Shown piece after piece: positions 40,962 to 51,494 of a stretch of DNA of 64,000 nucleotides. Location of the stretch: the IMG/VR virus record IMGVR_UViG_3300035183_000469, positions 1 to 64,000 of that record. One strand, 5' to 3'. Source of the stretch: a virus. The position numbers and the translations under genes were made by a program. The notes beneath the pieces were generated by a model. The model saw only the letters and a program-made list of their open reading frames with translations. It searched no databases and was not told the DNA's origin. Each line of letters begins with the position of its first letter. The stretch's first letter is position 1.

Positions 40962-42175
40962 TATGGACATATTTTTTGGAGCGCCGCCAAATTATTACGA
41001 ACCTTGTTCAGATAATTGGTGGCACAAACACAATCACAAGATGTCTTATTCTGCGATGCAATGACCATCGTGTCGAAATCTGAATCGAGCATGCATATTT
41101 TACCCTGAATATCAGGTGTGCAATCGCAGTCAGAAGCATACTGACTTAGCTTGAAACTGTTAATCTCATTGCGGATATTACAGTAAAGAAAAACAGATTC
41201 GGTCACTGACCCAACAAGCGTCTCGGTATTTGCCGAACTGATGGTCGGCACCACGGATGTTGCCGATGGACTTATCTTGGTAACATCGGGTAAGCAGCCT
41301 GTAAACTCCAATGCTGTGATGTCCGCCGTACCGCAACTATCCACCAATAAAATACCGGTTGACGGCACAGGAACAAACCCACCGGACGAATATACGCCCA
41401 CCCCTACATTGTTTATGGCGGACACTACATCCGTCCAACTCGACACGGAAACATTTATGGTATAAACCGTTACGCCAATGGTCACCGATACCAATGTCGC
41501 CGGAAACGAGAAAGAACTACATGCCGTGAAATCAAATTGATAGGCAACCTGTTCGTCACTGAAACCAATATTGCCATAGGTATGCGTGTAAGACGAAACG
41601 GTGACAATATTGGTTGCGGTGTCCATCGTAAAATACCCCAAACTAAGTGTGTTAAGCCAATCTAACACCTCCGAAGGCGACGAAAGGGGCGTTGTGCTAT
41701 AATGCGTATCGCCGTCTATGACAATAGATGTACAATACGACGGAGTAACCATCCCTGAAATGTTCCACGAATACGTTCCAACGCTTTCGGTGGCATAAAC
41801 ATCGTACTTAAAAACCCAGCATCCATCCGAAAAACATGACGTATTAAAAGCGGTTGCTGAATCGGAAGAGACAGCCCCACACCCACAATCATTATCGGTG
41901 GTATTGGCCGGCGAACCGGCACCGGAAATGGTAAGGTCGGCACACGTTATCGTAAGCGGCGACGGATTCTTTGGCAGGTAGTCTTTTCCCAATACAATCT
42001 GCTCCCCGGCAGGAGTGGTAATAGTAATTTCTGTCCTTGTAACATCCTGCCTGGACACATTCGGCGAATTGTACCCACACGTACACGTTTCCGAATCGTA
42101 AAAACATGTCGTATCCTTTAGATACAATTCGCTGCAATCCTCAGATTGCTGCACGGTTATGGTTGGAACTAACAC
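40961..42175 (-). CDS. Cysteine-rich structural protein
   Basis: 404 residues from a GTG at 42175. The N-terminus (TCFYDSETCTCGYNSPN) and the C-terminus (CDCTPDIQGKICMLDSDF, CDCVCATNYL) are Cys-rich, with beta-sandwich-like Thr/Ser/Val sequence between. It is likely a tail or baseplate protein, stabilised by disulfides or metal. A TAACTTTG box 4 bases upstream and a TTG 17 bases further up make this a second promoter inside the late block, again nearly leaderless. Confidence 0.6.
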   Translation of the reverse strand: MLVPTITVQQSEDCSELYLKDTTCFYDSETCTCGYNSPNVSRQDVTRTEITITTPAGEQIVLGKDYLPKNPSPLTITCADLTISGAGSPANTTDNDCGCGAVSSDSATAFNTSCFSDGCWVFKYDVYATESVGTYSWNISGMVTPSYCTSIVIDGDTHYSTTPLSSPSEVLDWLNTLSLGYFTMDTATNIVTVSSYTHTYGNIGFSDEQVAYQFDFTACSSFSFPATLVSVTIGVTVYTINVSVSSWTDVVSAINNVGVGVYSSGGFVPVPSTGILLVDSCGTADITALEFTGCLPDVTKISPSATSVVPTISSANTETLVGSVTESVFLYCNIRNEINSFKLSQYASDCDCTPDIQGKICMLDSDFDTMVIASQNKTSCDCVCATNYLNKVRNNLAALQKICP

Positions 42176-42179
42176 AATT

Positions 42180-42207
42180 CAAAGTTATTTAGTATTCCAC
42201 TAATCAA
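42180..42207 (-). promoter_or_regulatory. Internal late promoter
   Basis: On the minus strand TTG (42207-42205), a 17-base spacer and TAACTTTG (42187-42180) match the Bacteroidota consensus. Four bases separate it from the GTG at 42175. It would transcribe the appendage genes independently of the capsid end. Confidence 0.65.
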
Positions 42208-42224
42208 CGCATTTTTTATTCACA

Positions 42225-45200
42225 TCACTTGGCCGTGCCAAGTGTGGTTGTCATCGTATAGATTTTGTATGGCAGCCCCATACCCTGTACGGCCACCTTC
42301 ATCGTTTTATCCGCCCCTCTAATGAACCGCTCCCTTGCTTCTGCGCTGTCCTCAAGGCTCGTGGCGCTATAAAAGTCCGCCACCGCATCCATGGACTGAT
42401 TAACCAAATCAAGAGCCGGATTATCAATGTCGTTTCTCCATTTATATTCATCTACCCTTGACCATATCCCGGAGCCAATGGCTCCCATGATAGGAAAGTT
42501 GCCCATAAACTCTCGTCCGGCACCAATGAACAGGCTTTTGACGTCGTCATCATCGTCCTTTTTACGGTATCCGGATATCTGCATATTCAATAAATTGACT
42601 GCCGCAACCCAGAAAGAATTGTAAATGCCAACATTGATAAGATAATTTCTGAACGTTGAGAAATTCTTGGACGTAGGGTTGTTTAGATACCTAAACCACG
42701 ATTCGCTCATTAGGTTGTATTGCTTTTGCAACTGACCGGTAAACAGAAACACGCCACGCATCAAAGGATTATTGCTTCGTTGCAACGGCGTTTTCGTCAC
42801 CGGGTCATAACCATGTTGCGTCCGCAACACCACCTCCTCTGCATAGTACGCCACCTTTTTATTGAACGCCTCCGACCCCGGCTGTAAATCAGGAAACCGC
42901 TTGGCCACATCCAGCTTCACTGACTCCACAATACCAATAATAGTGGCATTGTCTGAAAACCGTATCGGCTTCATCCCCTCGTCTCCTATTCTGCGAACCA
43001 CCCTCTTGGTGTTGCCCCATGTGTCCTTGCTGTATGGTGACGCATCGCCAAATGGATTCATAGACGATGTCGCATTCACTTCATACACAATGCTGTCCGA
43101 CATCCCAAGCATCCTATTGTATAATGCGGGCGAATACTTTTTTATGAACGCAATCGTATTGGCTGCGCCGGCGGCATTCTGCCATTTGGCCACTGATAAC
43201 ACATTCGTCCTAAGTACCAATGGAAGATTATACCATAGGCTGCCTGACGAAACCATCTGATTCGCCATCGAATAGCTGATGCCCTGTTTTAAGAACGCAG
43301 AAAAGTTGAACGCAAGACGAGAAACGCCATAGTTGCGCATGATGGTGCTGAACGTCTTGTTCTGGTCTACCCGCAAAAACTTAAACGACGTGTCTACGGC
43401 ATCACTAATATACCGGTCTATCCAGTCCACCTCCTGACCAAATCCCTTATTGCGCAACTCACGTCCATTGTCGTTGCGGAATTTTATCAGGTTGTCAAGC
43501 GGAACTTTATATGCCACATAATTTGACATGCCGTCAATATACCGTCTGACCAGCGTCAAGGCGTCCACCAACGCCAACGCGTCTTTCGACCGCGTCCTTG
43601 GTTTCAGGAAACTCATGTCACCAACCATCCTCTGCGAAGCCAGATGAAAATTCTCGTGTTCGCCACCAATAATAATCGGGAAATACTCATCCACCAGCCG
43701 TAACGCCATGCCTGTGTCTATCTCGTACTGCCGGCTGATACGGTCAGCAAAGGTATCTCTGAGAGACGCCCACGCTTTGGCAAAAGCACTGTATTCAGGT
43801 GTATTGTCCACGATCTCAGACATGCGCATAAAATCGTCCTCATTAAACCGCATCCGTCTCACCTTGTCACGGTCTATATGATAATCGGCACCACTTCCAT
43901 GAATGGTCACACCGTCATCATCCACCACATCCATCCGCCCATCACGCTGCCCTCTCTGACGAAGAGATAATACCAACGAAAGAAACTCGCCCTTCGTTAT
44001 CTCGTGTTCAACCCCGTCATACGTTGTAAATTTCTGTTTTTCTATATTGGCAAAACTGTCCGGGTTTCCCTCGGTGCTCCCCTTCATAATTGCCTTAAAC
44101 ACCGGCGCCATAATCTCACGCCCAACCATCTGCATCTCATTGGCCACACGCCATCCGTTCATTAAAGGGCGCACCAGCAACTTATACCCAACGGAATCCT
44201 CAGACCCAAACAGACGCACCCCAATGGTGTTTATGTTGCTTCCAAGAAGTGACATTTTCTTTACAGCACGGCGCGCCGCAGAAGAAAGACCAGACAGCCT
44301 TCCATTCATAATGGGCAACAATGCCCTGGCGATAACATTTTTTTTCAGCGTGTTCTGTTGCCTGGCGTGGGTGTCATCTATCTCACCTACCATCGCTGCA
44401 TTTGCTCTCGTGGCATCAACCGCAGTACCGCTTGCTGTAATGTAGTTATTCTGCCGAACTCGCTGCTGCTCAATAAATGCCTGCATCGCCATCAGACGAT
44501 GACGAAGCAACGCGGTCTTTGAATCAAGAGCAACGTCTCTGGGGTTGTTCAAATAATCCATCAGGTTGTTCATGACAACCTTGTCCGCAAGCGCCTCATT
44601 CACTTCCGCACGAAATGTCTTACTGAACTGCTCCGATTCGCCAATAGCATCCATCATACTGGGTACCTCAACAAATGTCCCATCATCCAACCCGACCCTC
44701 CTCCGTGTTCCGTTGACCATGTTGCGTATACCGCGCTCAGGGTCGCCCTTGAACCTGCCCATCTCCTTGCGTAATGCACCGTCCAAATGACTCGACACCT
44801 CTAAAGTTCCGGGTGACATAATAGGCGATTCCATATTACCAAAACTGATCGGGTCGCCATATGCATCCTTTACAAACGAAACCGCCGTAGTGTCCACAAG
44901 GCCAAGACGAGAAGTAATCTCCGGCGACGTCATCGCATTCTTGAAATAAGTAAAAACAGAATAGATGTCACGCTGTATCCCTGTAAACGAAGACGGGTCA
45001 TTACCCCATGTGCCATGCCTCAATTCATCCCACATCGCCTCCGCAAACCTTTCCTTCCCGCCATTCCGGTTAATAATACTTTGTATCTCAGGCTTGACAT
45101 ACAATGCTTCGACTACCTGTGCTGATGCCTCTCTGGTCATAACTCCCATCAAAGCATCTAAGTCATCGGTTTTCATGTTTGCCCATTGCATGATAGATGA

Positions 45201-48200
45201 CAGTTTTTTATCAGGCATCTCGTCAAGGTCAACCCCCTGTGTCGTCTTTAGTATGCTCTTCACATCAGCCGCATCGGATTCCCTTGACATCACCTTTGCA
45301 ATCCTCGATACGTTCTGATTGATACGGAACGGATCGTGAAATACCCCATCCTTGTCCCGCGTCCGCATCTCCTCCGGCTTAATTTCTCCATCTTGTTCTC
45401 TGTGTTTTGCCTGTTCAATTCTAATATCATATCCACTCATCTTCGTGATCTCCTTGCCGGAAAGCATCTTCTTTGAAGCCTTATGTGCAAAATCCTCTAT
45501 TCGCATATAAGCCACATCCTCGCTCCCTTCATATCCAAACGCCTGTTTGATACTGTCCCAAAACTTACGATACCACCGAACAAGACGCTCCATTATGGGA
45601 CGGTTGCCATACAATACGTTCATATAAGACTTGTCTATCACATGCTGCAACGCCTCCTCATAAAGGCGATCCCCATCCAACTCAGGATACATTTTTTTGA
45701 TCTTGGACAAAAATCCCTTAGCCTTTGAAACCAACATCATTCCTTCGCGCCATAGCTTAGGATCGTGTACTTGTATGTACTCCGTCCATATGTGCCCAAA
45801 TTCATGCATGAGCTGCCCCGGATGCATGCGCTCTTTATTCAAATAAATCGCTCCATCCCTTCCAACAAATCCGATAACACTTTCTTCTGTTGCGCCATGA
45901 CGTCTTTGGGCAGCACTAAAATCTTCGGATTCCAATATGTGTGTCCGAACATTCGGAAATGCTTTTCTTAGCAAGAAAAGAACTCTGCCTATTTGCTCGG
46001 TAATCCCACCGGATTGTCTGTCTGTATCCCGACCGGATTGTCTTTCTCTTTTCTCCTCTGGGGGTAAGTCCCTGTCTGGACGTTCCCCTGTATAGTCTTC
46101 TTCCGATGTTTTATCAGGAGACTCTTGTATGGCAGGTGCTTTATCTGCCCCTTCTGTGTTCGTACTATCATTTTCTTTAGGTTTACTTGATGACATTTTA
46201 TTGCTATCGGCAGCTGGCTCGACATGCTTCGCCTTAATAGATTCCGCTTCTGCCATCATCCCACCAATCACTTCCTTCTCCGCAAAAAACATTCTTGAAT
46301 ATATTTCAATAACGTCTTGGTTAAGTTCATTGATGTCTCCAAAGTATTCTATTGCGCTTTCAATCTGCTGCTTGAACCACTTGGCAAATTTTTCAAAAAC
46401 CCTTCCTATGCTTGTTTTAGTGTCAGAAAAATGTCCTTCATATATTACCCTTTCCGCTCCCTTTGCAAAAGCCTCCGAAAATTCAGTTGTGCCTTTCTTA
46501 TGACCGCTCCACTTCTCGACTACTTCAATTTCTTCATGAGTAAGAACGTCTTCAAACTCATGTGCCTTCTCGTGAAAAATCGTGGTTATATCTGATTTTT
46601 TTCCAAATACAGTCAGCGACTTCCCATTCTTCTTGACGATAGCACCTTTACCCTTTTGCTCTAAAAATTGATTACCATGCTTCAATAGCGGCATATAAAC
46701 ATTACCACCAACTGAGTCGAACGCCTTTGTTTCTAATTTAGTCAGGCTATTCATCAAAACATCCCCCCCCGCCTTATCGAACGCCTTTGTTTTTATGGTG
46801 GTCAGATTATTCATCCAAACACTCCCACTGGTTGAGTCGAACGCCTTTGTATTTAGGGTGGTCAGGCTATCCATCGAAACACTCCACCCAGCCGTATCGA
46901 ACGCCTTTGTATTTAGGGTGGTCAGGCTATCCATCGAAACACCACCCACAACCGCTGAGTCGAAAGCCTTTGTATTTAGGGTGGTCAAGCCATTCATAGA
47001 AACATTCCCACCCGCCGTATCAAACGCCTTTGTATTTAATTCAGTCAGGCCATTCATCGAAACATCCAACCCGGCCGTATCGAACGCCTTTGCATTCAGG
47101 GTGGTCAGTTTATTCATCAAAACATCCCCTCCAGCCGTATCGAAAGCCTTTGTTTCTAATTTAGTCAGTTTATCCATATAAACATTCATCCCCGCTGTAT
47201 CGAACGCCTTTGTATTTAATTCAGTCAGGCTACTCATATAAACATTCCTCCCCGCTGTATCGAACGCCTTTGTTTTTAATTTAGTCAGGCTATTCATATA
47301 AACATCCCACCGCACCTTATCGAATGCCTTTGTATTTAGGGTGGTCAGGTTTACCATATAAACACTCCCTCCAGCCGTATCGAACGCCTTTGTATTTAGG
47401 ATGGTCAGGTTTTCCATATAAACATTCTCCCCAGCCGTATCAAACGCCTTTGTATTTAATTCAGTAAGGCTATTCATCGAAACATCCAACTCCACTGTAT
47501 CGAACGCCTTTGTTTTTAATTCAGTCAGACCATTCATAAAAACATTCAACGCTGAGTCGAACGCCTTTGTATTTAGGGTTGTCAGGTTATTCATCCAAAC
47601 ACTCCCTCCAGCCGTATCGAATGCCTTTGTATTTAGGGTGGTCAGGTTTTCCATATAAACAGTCCTCTCAGCCGTATCGAAAGCCTTTGTATTTAATTCA
47701 GTCAGGGCATTCATCGAAACACTCCCTAAAATATGTGATGCGATCTTTCTTGTCAGCACACTTTCTTCTATTTTCACATCCCCTATCACAACAGCATTAT
47801 CGTCCCAATTTTTTTCTGTGAACTCAGAAGAATAAAATACATTTTCTTCTGTCGTATCAAAGGCTTCTGCATAATCTTTTTTTGTTAAACTTTTCTTTGC
47901 ATTTTCTAAATTATCAGTTCTATCCTTGTAATATTTTTTCCCGTAAATAATTGCAAGTTTTTCATCCTTGCTTAATTTAGAAGTATCTCCGTTTGCCTTT
48001 TTCAAACTTAATAAAGCATCTGAGTAGTTCATGTAATTCTCTAATGGAGCAAATGATATTTCTTTATGCGTATTCTTAAACGCAATAAAATCAGGCAAAT
48101 CAATATCCCTTATGCCTTGCCCTTCCAGCAATCCGCCTATCTCTATGGCACTATTGCCGCTAACATGAAGCTGTAATGTCGGATTGTTCTCTTTATTGGA

Positions 48201-51200
48201 ATAGAAAATATAAATGTCCCCTGCATCCAAGTAGCTTTTCGCAGTTTCTTTACTACCTCCGGTACACCAACCACCCTTATACATACCAGATAATGCAGAC
48301 ATTTGATAAAACCTATCCACATCACCAGGAACATCCCGATTGAATTTGTACCATGTTCCTGTTGTCGTTTGATGATCTATATTACCTTCATATTGGCTTG
48401 TGTCTATCTTGGCTCCATTATAGTTGGCCTGTTCGTAGTAGTAATCGTGTATGACATTATTCGATGATTGTGCATATGCAGTGGTTTTGTCAAGAAAAAG
48501 TGAAACAGGTGATTCGTGCATCGAAGCTGTTTCTTTCGTTCGCGGCTTTTTTGAAAACTTATCAGTAGCCTTATCGTAAGAAAAATCAAACTTCGTAATA
48601 TTCTCCAGCACCAAAAGTTTCATCCCAAGCGGATATTCAGATGCTGAACGCAAATAACTTATTGTGCCAACTAAATTATTCTTTTGTAGTTCCCTGTGTT
48701 TTGTGATATATGCATCCTTATCATTTTTAATCCCCTTCCACATTTCAGCCACCATAGAATTACCTGCCGATTCAGACATATCTATCTGTTTATCAATGTA
48801 TGTGTCGGATAGGCTCTGAATGTAAAAATCATCTGTATTCTTTGCCCTATCTTCAAATAGAGCAAGTTCGGATTTCATGGCTTTTATTACACCATCAATG
48901 TCTCTTGCATTTGCTAATATACGCTTGCCAGTTTCAGAACTGACTAAATACTTTATTATCCACTGATGTTCCAGATTCTCCGTATTAAATCCAAAATTCT
49001 TTAGTTTGGGATTATTTTGTGCTGCATTTTTCAAATTATCATTTGGCTGCATAAGAATCTCTGCCTCACCTTCTGTCTTGAGGTCACCGTAAATAGCATT
49101 GAATTGCTGCAATGCTTCTTTCGTGTCTATTGGAGTTTTGACCCTAACGGCACGATTTGATTTGAGATAATCTTCAAACGATACCCCCAACCGCTTTGCG
49201 ATATTCCTGCCTACGTTCATTATCACGGGAATAACTTTACCCCTCTGTTCTTTGTTTGGCAGAACGGATTCTAATACTTTACGTATCCGGGATTCTGCTG
49301 CATTGTCATAAGTTTCTCCAATTTTTCTTCTCGTGTTTGTACTTACATCTATGATACCATCCTTTCTTGATGTGTTGCTACCCAATAGTGTATCGTAAAA
49401 ATTATCATTAACTCTAATGTCAAATTCACCACTCAATCTTGCTTTCAAAAATTCCCTAAAAGCAGATGGTGTATTATTCTCAGAATAAACAAAGCCATTT
49501 TCCCGGAGTAAACTCTGAGTCCTATCTACATCATATCCCTTTTCTTTAGCTTTATTTATTAAGTGTTCAACTTCTTCAATTTCAGATTCTGTTAATTCTC
49601 TATATTCCCCGTCTGGATTATACTTAACAACAGAATTAGCCCTTCTTCCTTCAAATCTTTTTAATATATCCGCTTTTTTATCTTCTATATCTTTATTCGT
49701 ATTCTCCTTAGCCACCCTCGCCCGGTCAATATGATCTTTGGTCATCTCAGACAATGTCTGCAACGGCAATATTTTCCCTTCGCTCGGTCGCGCAACATAC
49801 TTATTAAACGCATTCATGGCATGCTTGGCATCGCCGAATCCGGCATCCCGCGCATAGCCGGACATCGCATCATAATCCTCTTTGCTTAATCCATCGTAAA
49901 GGTTCTTCTTCACCTCTTTGGCCACATTCGGTCTTTCTTTTTCCAATACACTAAACAATGCCGAACTGATCTCTCCCTCAGGCAACACCCCCTCCTTCAA
50001 CACCCTTTCCATTAACCCATTGATGGTATCTATCTGTTTCCCGTAATACGCTGTATCAGACGCCAAATCTCCTTCCACGAGATTCTTTACCACCGGATCA
50101 AGCGTCTTTGTCCGTTCACCGACAACACTTGTCGTATCATCTAAAAGACCATCATAGACCTTTCGGTTGTAAAACAAATCAAACAACTGCTTGCGTGCCT
50201 GTTCATTTGCCGTAGTGTATTGCTTCGGGAAACGCTCATTAAACTCCGTCACTGCACTAATCATTCGGTCTATATTATCGAAAATATTATTTCGCTCAGA
50301 CGCATTCATTTTTCCGGCTTCCACGCGCTCGTTTACCTTCCGTTTGATATACGACACCTGACTATAATCACCCGTCTCAACTGCTTTCTTTATCACCTGA
50401 TGCGCCGAATCGTAAACGATGGGGTGAAGCATCCCAAGGCTGCCGGAAAAAGCCATGCCGGTAAGCGCAGAGAAAAGAACGTCGGAAAACAATTCCTTCA
50501 TCTGCTCCTTACTACCAAACTCAGGGTATCCGAATTTCCCCCGCCCCGGCTCAGACGATACATCAGAAAAATATGAGTCGTATATGTCTGTCGCCGCATC
50601 ATGGACGGCGGCAGATAAACCGGTAAACGTGGCAAACTGTAAACCACCCTCCGCCCCATGCAATATAAACTGCTTCGCATAATCAACGCTACGATCAGCC
50701 ATACCATCTATCACCGGCCTTACATAATCCCTGAAAGCAATATCAGACAGCTTTTTGCCGCCAAACTGCTTCTGCACATCATCAATGGTCGCCCTTGTAA
50801 CACCACGCGCAAAATTTCTCATGGCGGTCTTGTCCAGCAGATTGGATACGCCCCGAAAAGAAACTGCTGCTGCCGCCAACCCAGTCATGGCCATCATCGG
50901 CGCCATATAATCAAAATCTTTTCCGGTAATGCCAGCATTTTTAAGCTCGTCCACCGAAGCCGTAAGAAGCTGTGCACCAAATGTAGCTGTAGATGCTGCC
51001 TTCTGTATAGCAGACGCCCCCTTTGATACACCCAACAATGACGGGATAATACCAGACTCGGAAAAAGTTGAAGAAAGTAATGACAATGCGCCAATCCCTT
51101 CGGTCGCAAACGCAATCGTTACGATAGGCAACACCATTCCGATCAGGCTCCCCATCCCCCGCATAAAATTTCCTGCGGATGGATGCTTCATAAAGTCAAA

Positions 51201-51494
51201 CTCATCCATCCCCCCCATGGTGTATATCGGGAACTGTTTGCTTACCGAATCTGTCCACTTTTGCATTAACGCATGCGCATCGGTATCTTCCGGAAGAAAA
51301 AAATTTGCCGTAACAGGAATAGCCATCTCAAACCCCTTTGCCGTATCAGCAAAGCCCTTTAACACACGATTCCGCACATCCTGCATCACCGTGAGGTCGC
51401 TCGGCTCAATAGGATTGTAATTCAACGGCGGCGTGCCAAATACGTCGTCATATAAGACAGCTCCCCTTTTAGTATTTACTGTTGTTTCAGGCAT
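42225..51494 (-). CDS. Giant polyvalent-like virion protein with two metallopeptidase motifs and a 17-unit repeat
   Basis: 3089 residues. The N-terminus (about 105-165) holds hydrophobic segments (GSLIGMVLPIVTIAFATEGIGAL). After long charged helices comes a domain with YKGGWCTGGSKETAKSYLDAGDIYIFYS, followed by a 340-residue repeat (residues 1264-1603, 17 units). Two zinc-peptidase-like HExxH motifs follow: HEKAH (about 1641) and HEFGH (about 1897). The C-terminal 350 residues (PLMRGVFLFTGQLQKQYN) resemble large polyvalent protein domains. It is probably packaged and injected with DNA. Its gene accounts for one seventh of the window. Confidence 0.75.
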   Translation of the reverse strand: MPETTVNTKRGAVLYDDVFGTPPLNYNPIEPSDLTVMQDVRNRVLKGFADTAKGFEMAIPVTANFFLPEDTDAHALMQKWTDSVSKQFPIYTMGGMDEFDFMKHPSAGNFMRGMGSLIGMVLPIVTIAFATEGIGALSLLSSTFSESGIIPSLLGVSKGASAIQKAASTATFGAQLLTASVDELKNAGITGKDFDYMAPMMAMTGLAAAAVSFRGVSNLLDKTAMRNFARGVTRATIDDVQKQFGGKKLSDIAFRDYVRPVIDGMADRSVDYAKQFILHGAEGGLQFATFTGLSAAVHDAATDIYDSYFSDVSSEPGRGKFGYPEFGSKEQMKELFSDVLFSALTGMAFSGSLGMLHPIVYDSAHQVIKKAVETGDYSQVSYIKRKVNERVEAGKMNASERNNIFDNIDRMISAVTEFNERFPKQYTTANEQARKQLFDLFYNRKVYDGLLDDTTSVVGERTKTLDPVVKNLVEGDLASDTAYYGKQIDTINGLMERVLKEGVLPEGEISSALFSVLEKERPNVAKEVKKNLYDGLSKEDYDAMSGYARDAGFGDAKHAMNAFNKYVARPSEGKILPLQTLSEMTKDHIDRARVAKENTNKDIEDKKADILKRFEGRRANSVVKYNPDGEYRELTESEIEEVEHLINKAKEKGYDVDRTQSLLRENGFVYSENNTPSAFREFLKARLSGEFDIRVNDNFYDTLLGSNTSRKDGIIDVSTNTRRKIGETYDNAAESRIRKVLESVLPNKEQRGKVIPVIMNVGRNIAKRLGVSFEDYLKSNRAVRVKTPIDTKEALQQFNAIYGDLKTEGEAEILMQPNDNLKNAAQNNPKLKNFGFNTENLEHQWIIKYLVSSETGKRILANARDIDGVIKAMKSELALFEDRAKNTDDFYIQSLSDTYIDKQIDMSESAGNSMVAEMWKGIKNDKDAYITKHRELQKNNLVGTISYLRSASEYPLGMKLLVLENITKFDFSYDKATDKFSKKPRTKETASMHESPVSLFLDKTTAYAQSSNNVIHDYYYEQANYNGAKIDTSQYEGNIDHQTTTGTWYKFNRDVPGDVDRFYQMSALSGMYKGGWCTGGSKETAKSYLDAGDIYIFYSNKENNPTLQLHVSGNSAIEIGGLLEGQGIRDIDLPDFIAFKNTHKEISFAPLENYMNYSDALLSLKKANGDTSKLSKDEKLAIIYGKKYYKDRTDNLENAKKSLTKKDYAEAFDTTEENVFYSSEFTEKNWDDNAVVIGDVKIEESVLTRKIASHILGSVSMNALTELNTKAFDTAERTVYMENLTTLNTKAFDTAGGSVWMNNLTTLNTKAFDSALNVFMNGLTELKTKAFDTVELDVSMNSLTELNTKAFDTAGENVYMENLTILNTKAFDTAGGSVYMVNLTTLNTKAFDKVRWDVYMNSLTKLKTKAFDTAGRNVYMSSLTELNTKAFDTAGMNVYMDKLTKLETKAFDTAGGDVLMNKLTTLNAKAFDTAGLDVSMNGLTELNTKAFDTAGGNVSMNGLTTLNTKAFDSAVVGGVSMDSLTTLNTKAFDTAGWSVSMDSLTTLNTKAFDSTSGSVWMNNLTTIKTKAFDKAGGDVLMNSLTKLETKAFDSVGGNVYMPLLKHGNQFLEQKGKGAIVKKNGKSLTVFGKKSDITTIFHEKAHEFEDVLTHEEIEVVEKWSGHKKGTTEFSEAFAKGAERVIYEGHFSDTKTSIGRVFEKFAKWFKQQIESAIEYFGDINELNQDVIEIYSRMFFAEKEVIGGMMAEAESIKAKHVEPAADSNKMSSSKPKENDSTNTEGADKAPAIQESPDKTSEEDYTGERPDRDLPPEEKRERQSGRDTDRQSGGITEQIGRVLFLLRKAFPNVRTHILESEDFSAAQRRHGATEESVIGFVGRDGAIYLNKERMHPGQLMHEFGHIWTEYIQVHDPKLWREGMMLVSKAKGFLSKIKKMYPELDGDRLYEEALQHVIDKSYMNVLYGNRPIMERLVRWYRKFWDSIKQAFGYEGSEDVAYMRIEDFAHKASKKMLSGKEITKMSGYDIRIEQAKHREQDGEIKPEEMRTRDKDGVFHDPFRINQNVSRIAKVMSRESDAADVKSILKTTQGVDLDEMPDKKLSSIMQWANMKTDDLDALMGVMTREASAQVVEALYVKPEIQSIINRNGGKERFAEAMWDELRHGTWGNDPSSFTGIQRDIYSVFTYFKNAMTSPEITSRLGLVDTTAVSFVKDAYGDPISFGNMESPIMSPGTLEVSSHLDGALRKEMGRFKGDPERGIRNMVNGTRRRVGLDDGTFVEVPSMMDAIGESEQFSKTFRAEVNEALADKVVMNNLMDYLNNPRDVALDSKTALLRHRLMAMQAFIEQQRVRQNNYITASGTAVDATRANAAMVGEIDDTHARQQNTLKKNVIARALLPIMNGRLSGLSSAARRAVKKMSLLGSNINTIGVRLFGSEDSVGYKLLVRPLMNGWRVANEMQMVGREIMAPVFKAIMKGSTEGNPDSFANIEKQKFTTYDGVEHEITKGEFLSLVLSLRQRGQRDGRMDVVDDDGVTIHGSGADYHIDRDKVRRMRFNEDDFMRMSEIVDNTPEYSAFAKAWASLRDTFADRISRQYEIDTGMALRLVDEYFPIIIGGEHENFHLASQRMVGDMSFLKPRTRSKDALALVDALTLVRRYIDGMSNYVAYKVPLDNLIKFRNDNGRELRNKGFGQEVDWIDRYISDAVDTSFKFLRVDQNKTFSTIMRNYGVSRLAFNFSAFLKQGISYSMANQMVSSGSLWYNLPLVLRTNVLSVAKWQNAAGAANTIAFIKKYSPALYNRMLGMSDSIVYEVNATSSMNPFGDASPYSKDTWGNTKRVVRRIGDEGMKPIRFSDNATIIGIVESVKLDVAKRFPDLQPGSEAFNKKVAYYAEEVVLRTQHGYDPVTKTPLQRSNNPLMRGVFLFTGQLQKQYNLMSESWFRYLNNPTSKNFSTFRNYLINVGIYNSFWVAAVNLLNMQISGYRKKDDDDDVKSLFIGAGREFMGNFPIMGAIGSGIWSRVDEYKWRNDIDNPALDLVNQSMDAVADFYSATSLEDSAEARERFIRGADKTMKVAVQGMGLPYKIYTMTTTLGTAK
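46686..47705 (-). repeat. Seventeen 60-base units encoding 20-residue repeats
   Basis: The block is 1020 bases: 15 units of 60 and one each of 57 and 63. The protein unit is LTxLNTKAFDxxxxxVxMxx, so L, K-A-F-D and V-x-M are kept and the four residues after KAFD vary most. This is coding, in phase, and resembles a solenoid such as a leucine-rich or beta-helical array. DNA similarity among units makes copy-number change easy. Confidence 0.9.

Noticed and set aside
42862-43260. Long frames antisense to the giant protein gene (here and at 44047, 46129, 50929)
   Set aside because: They mirror a confidently coding minus-strand frame and show no domain patterns.
46686-47705. Regular 60-base repeats suggestive of a CRISPR array
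   Set aside because: The repeats are contiguous, in one long coding frame, and encode a 20-residue unit; there are no separate spacers.
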